In this document: in pieces, positions 1 through 9,196 of the stretch
How positions within the stretch are numbered: position 1 is the first letter of the stretch
How the letters are laid out: each line of letters begins with the position of its first letter
NCBI RefSeq assembly: GCF_000520995.1
Contig: NZ_JACA01000020.1
Location: 124,001-188,000 of the forward strand
Direction of reading: 5' to 3'
DNA: 64,000 nucleotides
Source: Aquimarina macrocephali JAMB N27
Lineage (GTDB): Bacteria; Bacteroidota; Bacteroidia; Flavobacteriales; Flavobacteriaceae
The notes under the pieces: generated by a model
The model's input: only the letters and a program-made list of their open reading frames with translations
Database searches by the model: none
Told to the model about the DNA's origin: nothing
Program-made: the position numbers and the translations under genes

Positions 1-329
1 TTGCTGAGAGTTTCTGTGAGTTTAATAACAATGAATTATTTGTTATTAATATGCATATCGAAGAATATTCTCATGCCACTTATTTTAATCACAGTCCCAA
101 AAGTGAGCGAAAATTATTGCTCAATAAAAAAGAGTTAAAAAAGCTTGAAAAAGAAGTAAAAAACTCTGGATTAACCATTATACCTACCAAATTATTCATA
201 AATGATCGTGGGTTAGCAAAGCTTAATATTGTTCTTGCACGTGGTAAAAAGATGTATGATAAACGAGAAACAATTAAAGACAGAGATAATAAAAGGAATC
301 TTGATCGTATTAAAAAAGATTATGGATAA
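1..329 (+). CDS. smpB: SsrA-binding protein SmpB, C-terminal part (5' end outside window)
   Basis: The frame is open from the left edge and encodes the last ~109 residues of a protein that is usually about 150 long. SmpB binds tmRNA and delivers it to stalled ribosomes for trans-translation. Family marks are the INMHIEEYSHAT strand, RKLLLNKKELKKLE, the GLAKLNIVLARGKK strand and the basic tail KKMYDKRETIKDRDNKR, which enters the decoding centre in studied SmpB proteins. The ATG at 51 lies inside the conserved core and is not the start. The ssrA RNA gene is not visible here. Identification is firm; only the N-terminus is missing. Confidence 0.95.
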   Translation, partial: AESFCEFNNNELFVINMHIEEYSHATYFNHSPKSERKLLLNKKELKKLEKEVKNSGLTIIPTKLFINDRGLAKLNIVLARGKKMYDKRETIKDRDNKRNLDRIKKDYG

Positions 330-364
330 AGTAATTACCCCTCCTAACCACTGTGATTTAACTT

Positions 365-1006
365 TCAATTCTTATCCTCTAATAAAGGAACAAATCTAAA
401 TTCTCCAAATTCTCGTTTTTCAAACTCTGTTTCGCTTTTACGAATAAAAAGCGTCATTATTTGCACATCCTCTCCCACAGGAATCACTAAACGACCATTA
501 ATTTGTAATTGCCCTAATAATGGCTTAGGAACAAAAGGAGCACCTGCTGTTACTATAATTCCATTGTATGGTGCATGCTCTGTCAAACCTTTATATCCAT
601 CTCCAAACGACAAATGTTTTGGTCTATACCCTAGTTTAGATAAAAACAATTTTGTTTTTTTAAATAGTTCTTTTTGGCGTTCGATACTATATACTTTTAC
701 TCCGAGTTCACATAAAACTGCAGTTTGGTATCCAGAACCAGTGCCAATCTCTAATACCTTATCTCCTTTTTTTATTTCTAATAATTCAGTTTGAAAAGCC
801 ACAGTATAGGGCTGAGAAATGGTTTGATCTGCTGCAATGGGAAAAGCTTTATCCTGATATGCATGATCTTCAAAACCAGAATCCATAAACAAATGTCTGG
901 GTATCTTGGCAATGGCAGACAACACAGCTTTATTTTTGATTCCTTTTTTAATCAATACATCTACTAATTGTTTTCTTTTTCCGGCATGTCTAAGAGTATC
1001 TTTCAC
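365..1006 (-). CDS. pcm: Protein-L-isoaspartate O-methyltransferase
   Basis: 213 residues, normal family length. It transfers a methyl group from SAM to isoaspartyl residues of damaged proteins in the cytoplasm, starting their repair. The N-terminal part carries IPRHLFMD and QTISQPY (residues 61-67), both typical of Pcm. The SAM-binding motif VLEIGTGSGYQTAVL starts at residue 84 and a GDGYKG motif lies at 135-140. It is transcribed convergently with smpB (36 nt apart) and divergently from the oxidoreductase gene at 1158. Confidence 0.95.
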   Translation of the reverse strand: MKDTLRHAGKRKQLVDVLIKKGIKNKAVLSAIAKIPRHLFMDSGFEDHAYQDKAFPIAADQTISQPYTVAFQTELLEIKKGDKVLEIGTGSGYQTAVLCELGVKVYSIERQKELFKKTKLFLSKLGYRPKHLSFGDGYKGLTEHAPYNGIIVTAGAPFVPKPLLGQLQINGRLVIPVGEDVQIMTLFIRKSETEFEKREFGEFRFVPLLEDKN

Positions 1007-1157
1007 TATTCTAAGGGTTATTTAGCAGGCTAAAATTACATAAAGATTTTAAAGATTTGCAAACTATTTCTTTCTTCGAACTAAATTTTTGCATTTTAGA
1101 TATAATTAGGATTTAAAATTTATAAATAATACTATTTTTGTGTAAAATCAATATATT

Positions 1158-2123
1158 ATGCTCAAAGCCGGAGTACTCGGTGCGGGACACCTTGGTAAAA
1201 TCCATTTACGTCTTCTACAACAATCAGAAAATTATGACCTTATAGGTTTCTACGATGCTAGCGAAACTCAAGCTAAATCTATCGTAGAAGAATTTGGGTA
1301 TCAACTTTTTAATTCTGTTGAAGAATTAATTGATGCTGTAGATGTAGTAGATATTGTCACCCCAACTTTCGCTCATTTTGATGTAGCTAAACAAGCAATA
1401 AAAGCAGGCAAACACGTCTTTATAGAAAAACCTATTACCAATACTGTAGCAGAAGCCCAACAACTTATTGATTTGGCTAATGCACACAATGTAAAAGGAC
1501 AAGTAGGGCATGTAGAACGTTTTAATCCTGCATATACTGCTGTAGCTAGCAAGATTGACAGCCCAATGTTTATAGAATCACATAGATTGGCAGAATTTAA
1601 TCCCAGAGGCACAGATGTTCCTGTAGTTCTTGATCTTATGATTCATGATATAGATGCAATCCTAAGTGTAGTACACTCAGAAGTTAAACATATCAGTGCC
1701 AGCGGAGTATCTGTAATTAGTGAAACTCCCGATATCGCAAATGCCCGAATAGAATTTGAAAATGGTTGTGTAGCCAATCTTACTGCCAGTAGAATTTCTC
1801 TTAAGAATATGCGGAAATCCAGATTTTTTCAACGTGATGCATACATCTCGGTCGATTTCTTTGAGAAAAAATGTGAGGTTGTAAAAATGAAAGATGCTCC
1901 TCAAAATCCAGATGATTTTGCTATGATATTGCAAAATGCTGAAGGCATAAAAAAACAAATCTATTTTGATAACCCTAATGTCCCTTCTAATAATGCAATA
2001 TTAGATGAGTTAGATACTTTTGCAGAAGCTATAAAAAATGACACTACACCTATTGTATCATTAGAGCAAGGTAAAAAAGCATTAGAAGTTGCATTAAAAA
2101 TTATTGATTGTTTCGCACATTAA
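1158..2123 (+). CDS. Gfo/Idh/MocA family NAD(P)-dependent oxidoreductase
   Basis: 321 residues. The Rossmann motif GAGHLGKIH (residues 8-16), the EKP motif (90-92) and GHVERFNP (117-124) define the family, which oxidises or reduces sugar derivatives and related compounds with NAD(P). The C-terminal alpha/beta domain has MIHDIDAI, including the usual substrate-site histidine region. Substrate is not readable from sequence; related proteins include UDP-sugar 3-dehydrogenases. The ATG at 1158 follows a possible -7 box TATTTTTG (1133-1140). The dehydrogenase gene at 2164 lies 40 nt downstream. Confidence 0.85.
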   Translation: MLKAGVLGAGHLGKIHLRLLQQSENYDLIGFYDASETQAKSIVEEFGYQLFNSVEELIDAVDVVDIVTPTFAHFDVAKQAIKAGKHVFIEKPITNTVAEAQQLIDLANAHNVKGQVGHVERFNPAYTAVASKIDSPMFIESHRLAEFNPRGTDVPVVLDLMIHDIDAILSVVHSEVKHISASGVSVISETPDIANARIEFENGCVANLTASRISLKNMRKSRFFQRDAYISVDFFEKKCEVVKMKDAPQNPDDFAMILQNAEGIKKQIYFDNPNVPSNNAILDELDTFAEAIKNDTTPIVSLEQGKKALEVALKIIDCFAH

Positions 2124-2163
2124 AAACAAAATTTACAGATTTACACTAAATAAAAAAATACAT

Positions 2164-3051
2164 ATGAAAAACATTGCAGTAATCGGTGCAGGAACTATGG
2201 GGAATGGTATTGCACATACTTTTGCTCAAAAAGGCTTTAAAGTACAGCTTATTGATATTTCTCAACAATCTTTGGATAAAGGCTTAGCTACAATCACAAA
2301 GAATTTAGATAGAATGATTGCTAAGGAAAAAATATCTGAAGCCGATAAAGAAGCTACACTTGCCAATATCTCTACTTATACAAATATCAAAGAAGGAGTA
2401 GAATATGCTGGTCTTGTAGTTGAGGCAGCTACTGAAAATGTAGATTTAAAATTAAAAATTTTCAGAGAACTTAGTGAGGCATGTCCAGAAGATACAATTT
2501 TGGCTTCTAATACTTCATCAATATCGATTACACAAATTGCTGCTGTAACCAATCGTCCAGAAATGGTTATTGGTATGCATTTCATGAATCCGGTACCGAT
2601 TATGAAATTAGTGGAAATTATTAGAGGATACAACACCTCTGATGAAGTGACTTCTACTATTATGGAAATGTCTAAAACACTGGGTAAAGTTCCTGTAGAA
2701 GTTAATGATTATCCTGGATTTGTAGCAAATCGTATCCTGATGCCAATGATTAACGAATCAATAGAAACTTTATACAATGGTGTGGCAGGAGTATCTGAGA
2801 TTGATACCGTTATGAAACTAGGAATGGCACATCCTATGGGGCCATTACAATTGGCAGATTTTATTGGTCTTGATGTTTGCCTTTCTATTCTTAATGTAAT
2901 GTATGAAGGTTTCAAAAATCCAAAATACGCTCCTTGCCCATTATTAGTTAATATGGTTATGGCTGGTAAACTCGGAGTAAAAAGTGGAGAAGGATTCTAT
3001 GATTATTCTGAAAACAGAAAAGCAGAAAACGTATCCAAACAGTTTATATAG
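2164..3051 (+). CDS. 3-hydroxyacyl-CoA (3-hydroxybutyryl-CoA type) dehydrogenase
   Basis: 295 residues from the ATG at 2164; the frame is open further upstream, but the family starts at MKNIAVIGAGTMG. It interconverts 3-hydroxyacyl-CoA and 3-oxoacyl-CoA with NAD(P). Seen: Rossmann motif GAGTMG (8-13), the serine region ASNTSSISI, the catalytic histidine and glutamate in GMHFMNPVPIMKLVEII, and the asparagine in PGFVANRILMP. The C-terminal helical domain has AHPMGPLQLADFIGLD. Length fits the short single-domain form used in butyrate/PHB-type or fatty acid metabolism, not the fused FadB form. Confidence 0.92.
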   Translation: MKNIAVIGAGTMGNGIAHTFAQKGFKVQLIDISQQSLDKGLATITKNLDRMIAKEKISEADKEATLANISTYTNIKEGVEYAGLVVEAATENVDLKLKIFRELSEACPEDTILASNTSSISITQIAAVTNRPEMVIGMHFMNPVPIMKLVEIIRGYNTSDEVTSTIMEMSKTLGKVPVEVNDYPGFVANRILMPMINESIETLYNGVAGVSEIDTVMKLGMAHPMGPLQLADFIGLDVCLSILNVMYEGFKNPKYAPCPLLVNMVMAGKLGVKSGEGFYDYSENRKAENVSKQFI

Positions 3052-3084
3052 TTAGTAGTTTAGTGTTTACTTCCTGATTTTACG

Positions 3085-3681
3085 ATGAACAAAACCCTGA
3101 TACTAATTATAGTTTTGACTTTGATTTCCTGTAAAAACAGAAATGAGGCATTTAGCTTTGCTATAGACAAAAATCAAGATCCTTATCAGATCTATATTTC
3201 TCTGTTTAAGGAAAATCCAGAATTTATCGCTTCTGATTTTGATTATCCAATAGGCAAACCAAATGCTGAAGGTTATTATAATGCTCAAAAATTTAGAGAA
3301 AATAATCACTTAGGAGATGATTGGAATGGTGTTGGTGGAGGTAATACAGACTTGGGAGATCCTATATATGCTATTGCAAATGGGTATGTTTCTTTTGCTA
3401 AGGATATTAAAGGAGGCTGGGGCAATGTTATAAGAGTAATACATAAATACAAAGGAAAATATTATGAATCTGTATATGCCCATTGCGATTCTATACGTGT
3501 AAAAGAAGGAGATTTTGTAAAAAAAGGTGCTTTAATAGCAACTATAGGTAATGCAAATGGTATATATTTGGCTCACTTGCATTTAGAAATCAGAGATGAT
3601 ATTTTTATGGATATCGGTGGTGGATATGCAAATGACAAATCTGGCTACCTAGATCCTACAAAATTTATAAATAAAAATTAA
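3085..3681 (+). CDS. M23-family peptidase, predicted lipoprotein
   Basis: 198 residues. A short hydrophobic leader ends in the lipobox LISC with Cys16, so the protein is probably a lipoprotein of the periplasm or outer membrane. The LytM-type zinc site is complete: His75 and Asp79 in HLGDD, His133 in YAHC, and His164-x-His166 in LAHLHLE. Such enzymes cut peptidoglycan cross-bridges or other peptides. It starts 33 nt after the dehydrogenase stop, and its stop codon overlaps the next start (TAATGG), so it is translated together with the DUF1015 gene. Confidence 0.88.
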   Translation: MNKTLILIIVLTLISCKNRNEAFSFAIDKNQDPYQIYISLFKENPEFIASDFDYPIGKPNAEGYYNAQKFRENNHLGDDWNGVGGGNTDLGDPIYAIANGYVSFAKDIKGGWGNVIRVIHKYKGKYYESVYAHCDSIRVKEGDFVKKGALIATIGNANGIYLAHLHLEIRDDIFMDIGGGYANDKSGYLDPTKFINKN

Positions 3682-4919
3682 TGGCAAAAATTCATCCATT
3701 TAAGGCTGTACGACCAACAAGGGATAAAGTAAATCTGGTTGCTTCCAGATCATATCAAAGTTACACTTCTTTTGAGCGAGATTCTCGAATGGATTATAAC
3801 CCCTACTCCTTTCTACATATTGTAAATCCAGGATATAAATACCATAAAGAGATATCAGGAGAAGAGCGCTATAAATTAGTTCGAAATCGATACCTAGAGT
3901 TTAAAGAAGATGAAATTTTCATGCAAGAGGATAGCTCTTGTTATTACATTTACAAAATTGTAAATCGCGAACAAGAATCCTTTTGTGGTATAATAGCTGC
4001 CGCCAGTGCAGAGGATTACCATAATGATATTATCAAAAAACACGAAGATACACTTCAACATCGTGAAAGTACTTTTAAGGAGTATTTAAAAACAGTAGGT
4101 TTTAATGCAGAACCTGTATTGCTCACCTACCCTGATAATGATTCTATTTCAAAAATTATTTCAGAAACTGTTGGAGCAAGAGCAGAATATGAATTTACGA
4201 CTACAAATCGTGACACTCATTATCTTTGGAAAATAGAGAATCAAAAATCTATTCATGAGATACAAGAAGCCTTTTCTTCTATAGAAACCATATACATAGC
4301 AGATGGGCATCATCGTTCTGCATCATCCTATCTACTATCGCAGGATTTAAAAGAAAATAACCCTGAGCATAGTGGTGATGAAGCTTATAATTTCTTTATG
4401 AGCTATTTGATTCCTGAATCTGACTTAAAAATTTATGAATTTAATCGATTAGTAAAAGATCTCAACGGCTTATCTAAAGAGGAATTCCTGATCAAACTTG
4501 ATGAATGGTTTCGTATTGAAAATAGAGGACCCGAGGTATACAGACCTTCAAAACCTCATCATTTTAGCATGTATATTGATGATGAGTTCTATTCATTATA
4601 TCTAAGAAAAACAACTTATGAATTTACAGATGCTCTAGAAGAATTAGACGCACAGATTTTATACAAAACCGTTTTAAAACCTATTTTAGGTATTGAAGAT
4701 TTGCGCACAGATACACGTATCGAATACTCCCATGGCAAAAATGGAATTGTAATGGTAAAAAGCGAGGTTGATAATGGAGAATATAAAGTAGGATTTGGGC
4801 TTTTTCCTGCATCTGTAGAACAAGTCAAAAAAATTGCAGACCAAGGATTAAAAATGCCTCCAAAAAGCACATATATAGAGCCAAAATTAAGGAGTGGAAT
4901 CACTATTTATGAGTTTTAA
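3681..4919 (+). CDS. DUF1015 family protein
   Basis: 412 residues, full family length. The N-terminus MAKIHPFKAVRPTRDKVNLVASRSY and the motif YIADGHHRSASSYL (residues 205-218) are hallmarks of DUF1015. The biochemical function is not established to my knowledge. In Bacteroidota the gene often sits near serine/phosphoglycerate pathway genes, but none is present here. The start overlaps the preceding peptidase stop by one base. No signal peptide is visible, so it is probably cytoplasmic. Confidence 0.85.
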   Translation: MAKIHPFKAVRPTRDKVNLVASRSYQSYTSFERDSRMDYNPYSFLHIVNPGYKYHKEISGEERYKLVRNRYLEFKEDEIFMQEDSSCYYIYKIVNREQESFCGIIAAASAEDYHNDIIKKHEDTLQHRESTFKEYLKTVGFNAEPVLLTYPDNDSISKIISETVGARAEYEFTTTNRDTHYLWKIENQKSIHEIQEAFSSIETIYIADGHHRSASSYLLSQDLKENNPEHSGDEAYNFFMSYLIPESDLKIYEFNRLVKDLNGLSKEEFLIKLDEWFRIENRGPEVYRPSKPHHFSMYIDDEFYSLYLRKTTYEFTDALEELDAQILYKTVLKPILGIEDLRTDTRIEYSHGKNGIVMVKSEVDNGEYKVGFGLFPASVEQVKKIADQGLKMPPKSTYIEPKLRSGITIYEF

Positions 4920-5002
4920 AATCATAATTGCTTTTGCGCGATAACATTGTAATATGCTTTTCTTTAAAAATTGAGAACATATAGTATATTAGATAAACTA
5001 AA

Positions 5003-5017
5003 TATGGATTATCCATA
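5003..5017. promoter_or_regulatory. 15-nt perfect dyad upstream of yggS, possible operator
   Basis: TATGGAT-T-ATCCATA is a perfect 7-bp inverted repeat. It lies where the -33 region of the yggS promoter (-7 box at 5039-5046) would be. The position suits an operator, but no regulator is identified and the region is AT-rich. Confidence 0.35.
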
Positions 5018-5038
5018 ACAATAAAAAATGATTTTAGA

Positions 5039-5046
5039 TATCTTTG
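5039..5046 (+). promoter_or_regulatory. Candidate Bacteroidota -7 box for yggS
   Basis: TATCTTTG matches TAnnTTTG exactly and ends 6 nt before the ATG at 5053, so the transcript would be leaderless or nearly so. No TTG is found at the usual -33 distance; the palindrome at 5003-5017 lies close to that place. Confidence 0.5.
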
Positions 5047-5052
5047 CAAACT

Positions 5053-5715
5053 ATGAATGATATCGAACAAAACCTTCTTGAGATAAAAACATCAATTCCT
5101 GAAGGGGTTACTCTGGTAGCAGTATCCAAAACCAAACCTGTTTCTGATCTAATGAATGCCTATGAAGCTGGTCAAAGAATTTTTGGTGAAAATAAGATCC
5201 AGGAAATGACCGAAAAGTGGGAAACTATGCCAAAAGATATCAGCTGGCATATGATTGGACATGTACAAACTAATAAAGTTAAGTACATGGCTGCCTTTGT
5301 AGATCTCATTCATGCAGTAGATAGCTATAAGTTACTTAAAGAGATCGACAAACAAGCAAAAAAACATAATAGAACTATTAACTGCCTATTGCAGATCAAA
5401 ATTGCTAAAGAAGAAAGTAAATTTGGTTTATCAGAACAGGATGCCATCACCTTATTAAATACTGAGGAAGTTAAGAACTTGACCAATGTTAATATTAAAG
5501 GACTTATGGGTATGGCAACTTTTACAAATGATGAGCAACAAATACACGATGAATTTAAAACGATTGCATTTTTTTCTGAAGAAATGAAAACAAAATATCC
5601 ACAATTAAAAATCTTATCGATTGGCATGAGTGGAGATTACAAAATGGCTATTGACTGTGGGAGTACTATGGTTAGAATAGGAAGTTCTATTTTTGGAGCT
5701 AGAAATTATCAATAA
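5053..5715 (+). CDS. yggS: YggS/PROSC family pyridoxal phosphate homeostasis protein
   Basis: 220 residues from the ATG at 5053. An in-frame TTG at 5044 overlaps the promoter box and is unlikely to be used. YggS proteins bind PLP through a lysine at the end of the first strand, here Lys26 in LVAVSKTKP, and help balance B6 vitamers; they have an alanine-racemase-like barrel. Other marks: FGENKIQE, HMIGHVQTNK, IHAVDS, LMGMATF and SIGMSGDYKMAI. It is a single gene, with 111 nt before the following exonuclease gene. Confidence 0.93.
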   Translation: MNDIEQNLLEIKTSIPEGVTLVAVSKTKPVSDLMNAYEAGQRIFGENKIQEMTEKWETMPKDISWHMIGHVQTNKVKYMAAFVDLIHAVDSYKLLKEIDKQAKKHNRTINCLLQIKIAKEESKFGLSEQDAITLLNTEEVKNLTNVNIKGLMGMATFTNDEQQIHDEFKTIAFFSEEMKTKYPQLKILSIGMSGDYKMAIDCGSTMVRIGSSIFGARNYQ

Positions 5716-5826
5716 TAAATGATCTTTTATCATTAACACTTGATTTACAGAATTGATAAATAAAATAAAAAAACAATAATGCCCCTTATTAAGCTAACTT
5801 CGAAAAAATAAAGATTACCGAATTAT

Positions 5827-7200
5827 ATGTATGCAATTTTAGATATTGAAACAACCGGAGGAAAATATAATGAAGAAGGAATTACTGAAATTGCTATTTA
5901 TAAATTTGACGGGCATGATGTTGTGGATCAGTTTATAAGTCTTGTTAACCCTGAACGTCCTATACAACCATTTGTAGCTAATCTTACTGGGATAAATAAT
6001 CAAATGCTTCGCAATGCACCGAAGTTTTATGAAGTAGCCAAAAGAATTGTTGAAATTACTACCGACTGCATTATCGTTGCACATAACTCTAGTTTTGATT
6101 ACCGAATTCTAAGAACCGAATTCTCCAGATTAGGATTCGAATTCGAACGACAGTCTTTATGTACTGTAGAGCTTTCTAAAAAATTAATCCCGGATCAACA
6201 ATCTTATAGTTTAGGTAAGCTTGTTCGCGGACTTGGGATCCCTCTTTCCGACAGACACCGAGCCAATGGTGATGCTCTTGCTACAGTAAAGCTATTTAAA
6301 CTCCTACTTACAAAAGATATAGAGAAAAAAATAATTACAGAAACTGTTCGAACGGAAACTAAGCGACAAGTTGATGATAAACTTCTTAGATTGATTGAAG
6401 CTGCCCCTTCGGCAACAGGAGTATATTACATGCATCGCGAAGACGGGACTATTATATATATAGGTAAAAGTAAAAATATAAAAAAACGCCTCAATCAACA
6501 TTTCACAAACGACAATAGAAAATCTAAAAAAATACAGGAAGAAGTTGTTAGCGTCACGCACGAGAATACAGGAAGCGAACTTTTAGCTTTGTTAAAAGAA
6601 AGTGAAGAGATAAAACGCAACAAACCCAAATACAATACAGCACTGCGTAAAACGAAATTTGATCAGGCCTTATACCAATTCACAGATGACAACGGGTATA
6701 TAAATTTCAAAGTTCAAAAAGCAGATAATCGCAAAATAAGCATCACTACTTTTTCTAACAGACAACAAGCCAAGACCTATATGCATCGATGGACAGAGGA
6801 GTATAGTTTATGCCAAAAATTAATGGGTCTGGATAATGGAAAAAATAATTGTTTTAACTACACTATAAAGCAGTGTAATGGCGCTTGTATTGATAGTGAA
6901 TCTGCAGAAGAATATAATATTAGGGCACAAAAACTTATTTTTAATACTTCTTTTCAAAGTCAGGATATGATTATTATAGATCGAGGAAGAGATATTGACG
7001 AGCAAAGTGTAATATTGGTTGAAGAAGGAAAATTTAAAGGTATAGGGTACTTCAATCTAAATCATCAGGTTAACAATATAGAGATTTTACGCTCTATTAT
7101 TACTCCAATGACCCATAATAGAGATGCCCAACACATTATCCAAAGTTATGTACGTACACATAAAAGATTGAAGATTATTAAACTACAAAAAAATGTATAG
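5827..7200 (+). CDS. DEDDh 3'-5' exonuclease fused to a UvrC-like GIY-YIG nuclease
   Basis: 457 residues in three parts. Residues 1-165 form a DnaQ-like exonuclease with all acidic ligands visible: Asp6 and Glu8 in LDIETTG, Asp91 in HNSSFDYRI, and His144 plus Asp149 in HRANGDA. Residues 195-270 form a GIY-YIG nuclease with GVYYM, YIGKSKNIKKRL (Arg221) and EEIKRNKPKYN. Residues 270-457 resemble the part of UvrC that follows the nuclease, with a CFNYTIKQCNGAC cysteine cluster. It lacks the UvrC C-terminal RNase H-like/HhH half. The architecture recalls the Cho-type repair nucleases. It overlaps the next gene by 8 nt. Confidence 0.87.
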   Translation: MYAILDIETTGGKYNEEGITEIAIYKFDGHDVVDQFISLVNPERPIQPFVANLTGINNQMLRNAPKFYEVAKRIVEITTDCIIVAHNSSFDYRILRTEFSRLGFEFERQSLCTVELSKKLIPDQQSYSLGKLVRGLGIPLSDRHRANGDALATVKLFKLLLTKDIEKKIITETVRTETKRQVDDKLLRLIEAAPSATGVYYMHREDGTIIYIGKSKNIKKRLNQHFTNDNRKSKKIQEEVVSVTHENTGSELLALLKESEEIKRNKPKYNTALRKTKFDQALYQFTDDNGYINFKVQKADNRKISITTFSNRQQAKTYMHRWTEEYSLCQKLMGLDNGKNNCFNYTIKQCNGACIDSESAEEYNIRAQKLIFNTSFQSQDMIIIDRGRDIDEQSVILVEEGKFKGIGYFNLNHQVNNIEILRSIITPMTHNRDAQHIIQSYVRTHKRLKIIKLQKNV

Positions 7201-9163
7201 ATTCCTATTCTTTATATTCTTAACCACCTTCTCTTTTCTAATAAGTGCTCAAGAAGCTTACAATACTAAAAATATGGTTGTAAGCATGATTGATATACAA
7301 AGTAAAACATATAAAAAAGATAGTACAGCTAATGCTTTTTTTATCTATGAAAAAGGTTTTAGCAGAGTTGAAAATGGAGGAGGTTATAATTTGTTAACAG
7401 ATCATGAAGCAAAGATTAAAATATTAAATGAACAAGGGTATGATCACGCTACAGTAAAAGTTCTTTTATACAGAAATAAAAAACACAAAGAATCTTTCAA
7501 TAGTCTTGTTGCTTATACTTATAATTTGGAACAAGGTAAAGTCATTAAAACTAAAGTAGAAAAAAATCAAATTTATTATGAAAAACATGATCAGAACTTC
7601 ACTTCTGTAAAGTTTACATTTTCTAACATAAAGCCAGGGTCTGTACTTACTTATAAATACCAAATAGAATCCCCTTTTATGTACAAGTTTAATGGATGGG
7701 AATTTCAAGATGATATACCAAAAATGCATAGTGAGTTTATAGCTGATCTACCAGGCAACTATATTTACAACATAAAACTCGTAGGAACTCTAAAATTAAA
7801 CACCAAAGAGTCTACTATCAAAAAAAGGTGTCTTCAAGCACCAGGTTTAGGATCTGCAGATTGTTCTCATAACATTTATATCATGAAAGACATTCCTGCT
7901 TTCAAAGAAGAAAAATATATGACCGCAAAGAGTAATTATTTTTCTCGTGTTGAGTATGAATTGAAAGAGTTTAAAGGATTTGATGGAGTCAATAAAAAAT
8001 ATACCGAAACTTGGAAAAATGTTGATGATAAATTAAAAAAAGAAGCTACAATTGGAGTGCAACTTAAAAAATTATCTGCTACCAAAAATCTTCTTCCCGA
8101 TTCTATACAGTCGCTACCTAAAGATATAGCTACAGCAAAAATAATCTACCGTTATATTTCGAATAACTATAAGTGGAACAAGAAAAAAAGAATTTTTAAT
8201 GACGGTAATATTAATAAAGTAATTAAAGACAAGGTAGGTAATGTTTCTGATATTAATATACTTCTTCATAATGTATTAAAGCAGCAACAATTTATGGTGC
8301 ACCCTATATTGTTATCCACCAGAGATAATGGCTATGCAACAAAAGTTCATCCAGTAATTTCTGATTTTGATTATCTTATTGTGCAATTATCCTTAAACGG
8401 AAAAACATATCTATTGGATGCTACCGAAAAGGTATTGAAATTTGGTGAAGTTCCTTTTCGTTGTTTAAACCAATATGGTAGATTACTAGATTTTAAAAAT
8501 GGTAGCTCCTGGATTAATATAGAACCAAAGCGACATTCTGTTCACTTTTTTAAGGAAGACTTAATACTAAATGAAGAGCTAGAATTAAGCGGTAAAGCAA
8601 AACATGTTTATTCTGGATATCATGCTTATTATAAAAGAAAAGAACTAAATTATTCCAGTAAGAAAAAGTTTCTAGACAATATTAAAAATCAAGATCAAGA
8701 AATCACAATTTCTGATGCACAGATCAATAATCAAAATAGCTTTGAAAAAGCTATTGAGGTAGAGTTTAATTTTAAAAGAGATGTTTCGGAGATAGATGAT
8801 ATCTTTTATATTAAACCTTTTACTAAAGCATTTTTTGAAAAAAATCCATTTAAGCTTAATCAAAGAACATACCCTGTAGATTTTGGTTATAAAGATTCTT
8901 ATAGCTATCTCGTCTCTATTGATATTCCAAAAAATTATGATTTCATTGATATCCCAAAAAATTTGGCATATACACTCCCTAATGAATTAGCACAAGTAGC
9001 GATTAGTTTTCAGAAGAATGATAACAAGCTTATTATTAATCATAGAATTACATTTAATTCCTCTTATTACCCAACAGAATATTATGCGTCGTTAAAAGAG
9101 TTTTTTAATCATATAATAAGTATAGAAAACGACTCTCTTATAGCTGTCAGGAGAGTACATTAG
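7193..9163 (+). CDS. DUF3857 / transglutaminase-like domain exported protein
   Basis: 656 residues with an N-terminal signal peptide (~1-19, ending near SAQEAY). The N-terminal half fits DUF3857 (residues ~50-230: an IKILNEQGYDHATVKV strand, KFTFSNIKPGSVLTYKYQIESP). The middle (~310-420) has the layout of a transglutaminase-like fold: ATAKIIYRYISNNYKWNKK, then a DINILLHNVLKQQ helix and DFDYLIVQL. The usual catalytic cysteine before the helix is not evident, so enzymatic activity is doubtful. Probably periplasmic. The start overlaps the preceding nuclease gene by 8 nt. Confidence 0.75.
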   Translation: MYRFLFFIFLTTFSFLISAQEAYNTKNMVVSMIDIQSKTYKKDSTANAFFIYEKGFSRVENGGGYNLLTDHEAKIKILNEQGYDHATVKVLLYRNKKHKESFNSLVAYTYNLEQGKVIKTKVEKNQIYYEKHDQNFTSVKFTFSNIKPGSVLTYKYQIESPFMYKFNGWEFQDDIPKMHSEFIADLPGNYIYNIKLVGTLKLNTKESTIKKRCLQAPGLGSADCSHNIYIMKDIPAFKEEKYMTAKSNYFSRVEYELKEFKGFDGVNKKYTETWKNVDDKLKKEATIGVQLKKLSATKNLLPDSIQSLPKDIATAKIIYRYISNNYKWNKKKRIFNDGNINKVIKDKVGNVSDINILLHNVLKQQQFMVHPILLSTRDNGYATKVHPVISDFDYLIVQLSLNGKTYLLDATEKVLKFGEVPFRCLNQYGRLLDFKNGSSWINIEPKRHSVHFFKEDLILNEELELSGKAKHVYSGYHAYYKRKELNYSSKKKFLDNIKNQDQEITISDAQINNQNSFEKAIEVEFNFKRDVSEIDDIFYIKPFTKAFFEKNPFKLNQRTYPVDFGYKDSYSYLVSIDIPKNYDFIDIPKNLAYTLPNELAQVAISFQKNDNKLIINHRITFNSSYYPTEYYASLKEFFNHIISIENDSLIAVRRVH

Positions 9164-9196
9164 TTTTTTTAGTATTTTTATTCAAAATCAAGAAGT

